NCBI GenBank assembly: GCA_035541895.1
Contig: DATKMK010000042.1
Location: 1-19,708, forward strand
Length of the DNA: 19,708 nt
Direction of reading: 5' to 3'
Source of the DNA: DATKMK01 sp035541895
GTDB taxonomy: Bacteria; Desulfobacterota; Binatia; HRBIN30; JACQVA1
The translations under genes were made by a program, and so were the position numbers. Shown piece by piece: positions 15,415 to 19,708 of the stretch (the first letter of the stretch is position 1; each line of letters begins with the position of its first letter). The notes beneath the pieces are model-generated. The model worked only from the letters and a program-made list of their open reading frames with translations. It had not been told where the DNA came from and did no database searches.

Positions 15415-15912
15415 TCACGAATGATCGGCGGGCGTGGCCGCCTCGTCAACGGCGAAGCGAATCACCGCGCCTGCGGTCGTGATCAACGGCGGCGCCAAGC
15501 GTGATTCCGCGAGGCGTGCATCGAGCGTGCGCATCAGCGGGAACAAATGCAGAAACAACAACACGAACGCCAACAACGCTCCGCCCTTGCCGGCTCCCAC
15601 CACCACGCCCGCCAGGCGATTGCTCACCCCCTGCGCAGAGGCGCCCGCAAGCCGATGGACAACGTACCCAGCGAGCGTCACCGTCGCATGCACCACGACA
15701 AAGACACCGACGAACGCCAGCCCCTCGCGCACCACCGGCAAGGCCGCATACGGTTCGAGCCGCAGCGCGAGCGGCGCCGCAAACCGCGCCGCGGCTGCCA
15801 GTCCGCCGAAGAGTGCCAACAGGCCGAAGGTCTCGCGAAAGAATCCGCGCCAGTACCCGCGCAGCGCGAACAGGAGAAGAACGGCGGCGCCGGCCAGGTC
15901 AACGGGGTTCAT
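15415..15912 (-). CDS. cvpA: CvpA family inner-membrane protein
   Basis: This 165-residue membrane protein has the CvpA-family pattern: NPVDLAGAAVLLLFALRGYWRGFFRE at the N-terminus (helix then Arg-Gly-x-x-Arg/Gly turn), four hydrophobic helices (about 5-20, 28-50, 65-88 and 103-128), and a conserved NRLAGVVVGAGKG loop. CvpA proteins support colicin V production, and in several Gram-negative bacteria help with envelope and bile-salt tolerance; their biochemical activity is unknown. ATG at 15912 has a good ribosome binding site (CAGGAG). The start overlaps by four bases (ATGA) the stop of a possible 39-codon ORF. It is immediately upstream of dnaG and probably the first established gene of the operon. 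Confidence 0.85.
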   Translation of the reverse strand: MNPVDLAGAAVLLLFALRGYWRGFFRETFGLLALFGGLAAAARFAAPLALRLEPYAALPVVREGLAFVGVFVVVHATVTLAGYVVHRLAGASAQGVSNRLAGVVVGAGKGGALLAFVLLFLHLFPLMRTLDARLAESRLAPPLITTAGAVIRFAVDEAATPADHS

Positions 15913-16028
15913 TTCGTGGGCTCCTGGCCGGGCATTCGTCGCAGCTCCGTCAGCGTCCGCGCACGACCAAGCACAGACACGTGCGGGGGGGACGTACCAT
16001 CTTGCCGTGCGTTGAACGACTCATACAT
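15909..16028 (-). CDS. Possible 39-residue leader ORF upstream of cvpA
   Basis: ATG at 16028 opens a 39-codon frame (MYESFNARQDGTSPPHVSVL at the start, ending MPGQEPTK) whose TGA overlaps the cvpA ATG as ATGA. It fills nearly the whole predicted 5' leader, from about 25 nt after the predicted transcription start. It has no clear ribosome binding site and no recognised homology, and a run of seven C (minus strand) lies in the middle. The perfect coupling overlap is the main reason to list it; it could be chance or a regulatory leader. Confidence 0.25.
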   Translation of the reverse strand: MYESFNARQDGTSPPHVSVLGRARTLTELRRMPGQEPTK

Positions 16029-16059
16029 TCAGCAAGAATTCGCGTGCCTCGACGGTCGC

Positions 16060-16087
16060 ACTTTAGTGTCTTTCGGCGCACTGTCAA
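16060..16087 (-). promoter_or_regulatory. Candidate sigma-70 promoter of the cvpA-dnaG operon
   Basis: On the minus strand TTGACA (16087-16082) is separated by 16 bp from TAAAGT (16065-16060). The predicted start is near 16053, leaving a leader of about 140 nt before cvpA. The -35 box overlaps the stop codon of the upstream glpQ/ugpQ-like gene. Confidence 0.55.
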
Positions 16088-16860
16088 GCGCGTAGGCCGC
16101 TCACACGGCGCGCACGCAACGCCTGGAGCCGATCCGGAAAATCGCTGATGACGCCGTCGACCCCCGCGTCAGCCACGCGCACCATTTCGTCTTCGTCGTT
16201 GACGGTCCACGTGTAGACCTGCCACCCGCGTCGATGCGCGGAGCGAACGACATCCTCGCTGACGAGCCCCGAAAATGGGTGCAATGACGTCGCTGCCAGC
16301 GTCGTCATCCACTCGCGCGCCGAGTTGAGGTCGAGGGATTGCCACAACACGCCGAGGCGAACATCGGGGCAGACTTCACGGACCGCCGCCAGCGCACCGA
16401 ACTCGAAGCTCGAAACCACCGTGCGGCTCTCGGGATCCCAACGACGCAACACCGCCGCCAGCTCACCGGCGGTCGCCTCCCAATCCGGTTCCGGGCTTTT
16501 GATCTCGACGTTGAGCGCGGCACGCCGGTCGAGCAGCTCGAATACTTCGTCGAGCCGCAGCGCCGACTGGCCTGAGAATTCCGGTCCGAACCAGCTCCCG
16601 GTATCGAGCCGCTTCAGCTCTGGCAGCGACCAGTTGCGCACATCGCCGGAGGCCGCTGCGGTTCGCCCCAACTCGCGGTCGTGCATCACCACCAATTCCC
16701 GATCGCGCGTCAGTTGCACATCCAACTCGATCAGGTCGACGCCGCTCGCGACCGCGCGCTCGAACGAAGGGCGCGTATGCTCGGGCGCGAGCCCGGCAGC
16801 GCCGCGATGACCGATGACCAGGAACGAAGCCGACACGTGCAGAGTGGATAGTCGACACAC
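16084..16860 (-). CDS. Glycerophosphodiester phosphodiesterase (cytosolic, UgpQ-like)
   Basis: This 258-residue GDPD-family enzyme hydrolyses glycerophosphodiesters from phospholipid turnover to glycerol 3-phosphate and an alcohol. Catalytic and metal-binding motifs are visible: VIGHRGAAGLAPEHTRPSFE (His18, Arg19, Glu27; the usual ENT is EHT), VDLIELDVQLTRD (Glu45, Asp47), VVMHD (His60), NVEIKSPE, and VYTWTVNDEDEM with GVDGVISDFP near the C-terminus. No signal peptide is convincing, so a cytoplasmic place is likely. The listed start is GTG at 16860; GTG at 16836 would begin VSASFLVIGHRG and fits the family equally well. Neither has a good ribosome binding site. It is transcribed away from prmA and its 3' end holds the -35 box for the cvpA operon. 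Confidence 0.9.
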   Translation of the reverse strand: MCRLSTLHVSASFLVIGHRGAAGLAPEHTRPSFERAVASGVDLIELDVQLTRDRELVVMHDRELGRTAAASGDVRNWSLPELKRLDTGSWFGPEFSGQSALRLDEVFELLDRRAALNVEIKSPEPDWEATAGELAAVLRRWDPESRTVVSSFEFGALAAVREVCPDVRLGVLWQSLDLNSAREWMTTLAATSLHPFSGLVSEDVVRSAHRRGWQVYTWTVNDEDEMVRVADAGVDGVISDFPDRLQALRARRVSGLRA

Positions 16861-16888
16861 GCTAGGCCGTCAAGCATCACTTGCCACT

Positions 16889-16908
16889 GGAGCGCGCATG
16901 CGCGCTCC
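16889..16908. promoter_or_regulatory. 20-bp perfect palindrome between divergent genes
   Basis: The sequence GGAGCGCGCATGCGCGCTCC reads the same on both strands and sits in the 66-bp gap between the GDPD gene and prmA. It could be an operator for a dimeric regulator, or a GC-rich cruciform or hairpin in either mRNA leader. There is no T run, so it is not a terminator. Confidence 0.45.
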
Positions 16909-16926
16909 GCGGCGCGTTGCACCCTG

Positions 16927-17820
16927 GTGGATCGCGTGGCATACGAGCCGCCGATGCCGGAACTGTGGACCGAAGCCACCGTCGACGTCGCCAGCGATTG
17001 CGCCGACGCCGTGGCGAGCTTTCTCATCGACCTCGGGTCGCCCGGCTTGATCACCGAAGAACGCGAGCAGGTCGTCACCCTGACGGCCTATCTCGATGCT
17101 GACCCTGATGCGCAACTACGCGCGCTGCGAGCGTTCTGTGACAATCTCATCGCGGCGTCGCCGGGAACGCCGGCGGTGAAGATCGCCACGCGTCCGCTTC
17201 CGCAAGCGGATTGGGCGCACAATTGGAGGGCACACTTTCCGCCGCTCACCGTTGGCCAGCGTCTGTACATCATCCCGCCGTGGATTCACGAGGTACCGCG
17301 CGGGCGCATCGCGATCATCATCGACCCCGGCCTTGCGTTTGGAACCGGCCATCATGCCACCACGCAAAGCTGCCTGACGTTGGTGGAATCAATCGTCGCC
17401 GCGCGGCCGACGGCCCGCGCTCTCGATGTCGGCACCGGATCCGGCATTCTGGCGATCGCGCTGGCGAAGTTGGGCGTTGCCGAGGTACACGCGATCGACA
17501 TCGATCCCGAGGCGCGGCGTGCGGCGATGGAAAATTGTGCGCGCAACGGCGTCGCCGAACGGGTGCGCATCGGCGAAGAGGTTCCTTCCGCGTCGCCGCC
17601 ATTCGATCTGATTGTCGCCAATCTGCTCAGCTCGCTGCTGATCGAGCTGACACCGATGCTGACCGCGGCGCTCGCGCGCGGGGGCCACCTGATCGCGTCG
17701 GGGATCCTCGTCGGTGAAACCGACGCGGTCGTCCAGGCGTTCGCCAAGCGTCACCTCGTCGAGCACACGCGCCTCGTTTGCGGTGAGTGGGTGACGCTCG
17801 ACTTCACGGCGGCTTCGTGA
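16927..17820 (+). CDS. prmA: Ribosomal protein L11 methyltransferase
   Basis: This PrmA of up to 297 residues trimethylates ribosomal protein L11 with S-adenosylmethionine. The N-terminal L11-recognition domain (about 1-90, WTEATVDVASDCADAVASFL) is followed by a linker with WAHNWRAHFPPLTVGQRLYI. The diagnostic DPGLAFGTGHHATTQSCL motif comes next, then SAM motif I LDVGTGSGILAIAL near residue 165, the acidic AIDIDPEA, and motif IV FDLIVANLLSSLLIEL. The start is uncertain between GTG 16927, GTG 16936 and ATG 16954 (PELWTEATV), as none has a strong ribosome binding site; the last agrees best with usual family length. It begins a plus-strand operon with rsmE, whose start overlaps its stop (GTGA). 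Confidence 0.93.
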   Translation: MDRVAYEPPMPELWTEATVDVASDCADAVASFLIDLGSPGLITEEREQVVTLTAYLDADPDAQLRALRAFCDNLIAASPGTPAVKIATRPLPQADWAHNWRAHFPPLTVGQRLYIIPPWIHEVPRGRIAIIIDPGLAFGTGHHATTQSCLTLVESIVAARPTARALDVGTGSGILAIALAKLGVAEVHAIDIDPEARRAAMENCARNGVAERVRIGEEVPSASPPFDLIVANLLSSLLIELTPMLTAALARGGHLIASGILVGETDAVVQAFAKRHLVEHTRLVCGEWVTLDFTAAS

Positions 17821-18548
17821 GTCGGCGCCGTCCACGATTTTTCATCTCGCAGTCTGCGATCACAGGCGACCGCGCAGAGCTCTCGGGTGCCGAGCGCCAC
17901 CACCTGCGGGTGCGCCGGCTCCGCCCCGGCGATCACGTCGAACTCGTCGACGATCGCGGGCATGGGTACGAGGCGGTGGTCGAGACGCTCGCCATCGACC
18001 GCGCCGAGGTGCGACTGGTCGAGACACCGGTCCAGACGCGAGAATCCCCGCTCGATCTGACGCTCGCGGTGGCGAGTCTGAAAGCGGACAAGCTCGACCT
18101 GATCGTCGAGAAGGCCACCGAATTGGGCGTCACGCGGATCGTCGTCTTCACCTGCACGCGCTCGCTCGGCGTCGCCGGTGAGCGGCGCATGGGGCGCTGG
18201 CGCCGCATCGCGGTGAGCGCCGCCAAGCAATGCGGGCGCAGTGCAGTGCCGGCAATCGAAGGACCCGCAACGCTCTCGGCCACGGCCGCGCGCGCCGCCG
18301 ACGTGCGCCTCCTGTGTTGGGAAGGCGCAGCACCCGGCTCCGCCTTCCCGCAACCTTCGCGCGGCGTGTCGTCGGTGTTGGTCGTCGTCGGCCCCGAAGG
18401 CGGCTTCACCGACGACGAAGTCGCGCATCTGCAATCGAGCGGCTTCGACGTCGTCTCGCTCGGGCCGCGGATCGTGCGCGCCGAGACGGCGGCGATCGCG
18501 GCGGTCTCGCTCGCGCAGCAGCGGTGGGGCGACCTCGCCCCCGACTGA
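17817..18548 (+). CDS. rsmE: 16S rRNA (uracil-1498-N3)-methyltransferase
   Basis: This 243-residue RsmE methylates U1498 of 16S rRNA. It has an N-terminal PUA-like RNA-binding domain (about 1-75, RHHLRVRRLRPGDHVELVDD) and a C-terminal SPOUT domain with a trefoil knot. Knot motifs are KADKLDLIVEKATELGV, the RW...RI-AVSAAKQCGRS segment, VVVGPEGGFTDDEVAHLQ near residue 190, and LGPRIVRAETAAIAAVS. The start GTG at 17817 overlaps the prmA TGA, giving translational coupling; an upstream in-frame start at 17787 would lengthen the protein into prmA coding sequence and is less likely. The prmA-rsmE pair is a common arrangement in bacteria. Confidence 0.94.
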   Translation: MSRRRPRFFISQSAITGDRAELSGAERHHLRVRRLRPGDHVELVDDRGHGYEAVVETLAIDRAEVRLVETPVQTRESPLDLTLAVASLKADKLDLIVEKATELGVTRIVVFTCTRSLGVAGERRMGRWRRIAVSAAKQCGRSAVPAIEGPATLSATAARAADVRLLCWEGAAPGSAFPQPSRGVSSVLVVVGPEGGFTDDEVAHLQSSGFDVVSLGPRIVRAETAAIAAVSLAQQRWGDLAPD

Positions 18549-18594
18549 ACCCGCGGCTTGCCTGAACGGCTGCAGGCTCGTAGCATCGCCCTCC

Positions 18595-19581
18595 ATGCGC
18601 TTCGCGTTCGTCATGGATCCCCTCGAACGGATCCTGCCCGACAAGGACACCACCTTCGTCTTCATGCTGGAGTCGCAGCGCCGCAACCACGAGGTGTACT
18701 TCTGCGGTCCGGATGACATCTTCGTGCGCGGGACGACTCCGCATGCGCGCACTCGCCGCGCGGAGGTTCGACGCGTGCCGGTGGAACAACGCGAGCACAC
18801 CCGCCACTACCAATTGTTCGAAGAGCGCACCGAACCGCTCGACCGCTTCGACGCCGTGTTCATGCGCAAGGACCCGCCGTTCGATCTGAACTACTTTTAC
18901 GCCACCCATCTGTTGAGTTTGATCGATCCGGCACGCACGCTGGTGGTCAATCACCCGCGCGGCCTGCGCGAGGCCAACGAGAAGCTCTACGCGCTGAACT
19001 TTCCGAGCGTGATTCCCGAGACCTGCGTGAGCAGCGACGCGCAACACTTGAAGGATTTTCTGCAGGAGATGGGCGGCGAAATGATCATCAAGCCGCTCGG
19101 CGGGTGCGGGGGCGCCGGGGTGTTTCACATCCATCGCGACGATCGCAATCTCAACGCGTTGATCGAGACCGCGACCGCGAACGGCACGCAGTTGATCATG
19201 GCCCAGCGCTATTTGCCCGCCGTACGTCAAGGCGACAAACGGTTGATCGTGCTCGACGGCGAGCCGCTGGGCGGTTGTTTGCGCGTGCCGCGCGAAGACG
19301 AGCACCGCGGCAACATCCACGTCGGCGGCACGTGCGTGCGGACGGACGTCACTGAGCGCGATCGCGAAATCACCGAGGCGCTGGCGCCGCGACTGCGCGC
19401 CGATGGCCTCTACTTCGTCGGACTCGACATCATCGGCGGCTATCTCACCGAAGTGAACGTCACCAGCCCGACCGGCGTGCAGGAGATCAACGCACTCAAC
19501 GGGGTGGGTCTCGAAGCGCGAGTGATCGATTTCGTCGAACGGCGCGTCGCCGCATTGCCGGTTCGCCGCAAATCGTCTTGA
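18595..19581 (+). CDS. gshB: Glutathione synthetase
   Basis: This 328-residue ATP-grasp enzyme joins gamma-glutamylcysteine and glycine to make glutathione in the cytoplasm. The N-terminus MRFAFVMDPLERILPDKDTT is typical of prokaryotic GshB, followed by DAVFMRKDPPFDLNY and NHPRGLREANEKLYALNF. The ATP-grasp core has MIIKPLGGCGGAGVF (Lys166 near residue 166), YLPAVRQGDKRLIVLDGEPL, and the metal-binding YLTEVNVTSPTGVQEI. ATG at 18595 is the conserved start; the frame is open further upstream inside rsmE. It lies 46 bp after rsmE on the same strand and may be cotranscribed. No gshA (glutamate-cysteine ligase) is in the window. Confidence 0.95.
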   Translation: MRFAFVMDPLERILPDKDTTFVFMLESQRRNHEVYFCGPDDIFVRGTTPHARTRRAEVRRVPVEQREHTRHYQLFEERTEPLDRFDAVFMRKDPPFDLNYFYATHLLSLIDPARTLVVNHPRGLREANEKLYALNFPSVIPETCVSSDAQHLKDFLQEMGGEMIIKPLGGCGGAGVFHIHRDDRNLNALIETATANGTQLIMAQRYLPAVRQGDKRLIVLDGEPLGGCLRVPREDEHRGNIHVGGTCVRTDVTERDREITEALAPRLRADGLYFVGLDIIGGYLTEVNVTSPTGVQEINALNGVGLEARVIDFVERRVAALPVRRKSS

Positions 19582-19606
19582 CTGCCCGAACCGCTTTCAG
19601 TAGACG
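19578..19606 (+). promoter_or_regulatory. Possible promoter for tRNA-Phe
   Basis: TTGACT (19578-19583) lies 17 bp before TAGACG (19601-19606), about 26 bp upstream of the tRNA. The -35 box overlaps the gshB stop codon. The -10 is weak, so this is only a candidate. Confidence 0.3.
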
Positions 19607-19631
19607 GGAGCGTCCTCGCGAGCACACCCAC

Positions 19632-19704
19632 GGGCAGGTAGCTCAGTCGGTAGAGCAAAGGACTGAAAATCCTTGTGTCGAGTGTTCAATTCACTCCCTG
19701 CCCA
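19632..19704 (+). tRNA. tRNA-Phe (GAA)
   Basis: A complete cloverleaf is present: acceptor GGGCAGG/CCTGCCC, D stem GCTC/GAGC, anticodon stem AAGGA/TCCTT with loop CTGAAAA (anticodon GAA), T arm GAGTG-TTCAATT-CACTC and discriminator A. The CCA end is not encoded; TTTT follows at once. The T loop has TTCAATT in place of the more common TTCGAAT. Confidence 0.96.
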
Positions 19705-19708
19705 TTTT

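Overview
The window looks like chromosomal DNA of a GC-rich, Gram-negative, deltaproteobacterium-like lineage. An uncultured Binatota/Desulfobacterota-type organism is my best guess, and only a guess. The reasons are a DUF1302/YCF48/DUF1329 envelope cluster, a dockerin-bearing secreted protein with a long Thr/Pro/Ala linker, and housekeeping synteny (cvpA, dnaG, sigma-like gene, CAU tRNA, zinc-ribbon gene, rnpB) that resembles deltaproteobacteria.

Region 1 (1-2260) is a scar zone. A small double-HTH regulator (minus strand) abuts the 3' third of a comM/yifB gene that has lost its ATPase half. Downstream are a frameshifted FAD-oxidoreductase tail joined by an ATGA overlap to a piece of a class III nucleotide cyclase. 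A second, diverged copy of the last 82 bp of comM closes the zone at 2178-2259. The layout suggests an old integration or duplication at the 3' end of comM.

Region 2 (2252-9545) is an envelope cluster. A divergent exported protein of unknown function faces an operon of DUF1302 (outer-membrane-like), YCF48 beta-propeller and DUF1329 genes, which ends at a strong terminator. A second DUF1329 gene, about 91% identical in its mature protein, follows with its own promoter-like box and terminator. The usual RND/MMPL permease partner is not in the window.

Region 3 (9634-11727) encodes a secreted protein with a dockerin-like calcium-binding module and two homologous copies of an unrecognised domain separated by a Thr/Pro/Ala linker of about 200 residues.

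Region 4 (11743-16087, minus strand) is an information-processing block read right to left: promoter, a possible 39-codon leader ORF, cvpA, dnaG, a stand-alone sigma-70 region 4 protein where a full rpoD might be expected, a CAU tRNA, a coiled-coil zinc-ribbon (DUF164-type) gene, the RNase P RNA gene and a small TFIIB-type zinc-finger gene. The genes are packed very tightly.

Region 5 (16084-19708) has a glycerophosphodiester phosphodiesterase gene (minus strand), divergent across a 20-bp perfect palindrome from prmA, rsmE and gshB (plus strand), and ends with tRNA-Phe(GAA).

The observations most worth checking are the sigma region 4-only gene coupled to dnaG, the comM tail duplication around gene debris, the independently controlled DUF1329 pair, and the duplicated domain of the dockerin protein.
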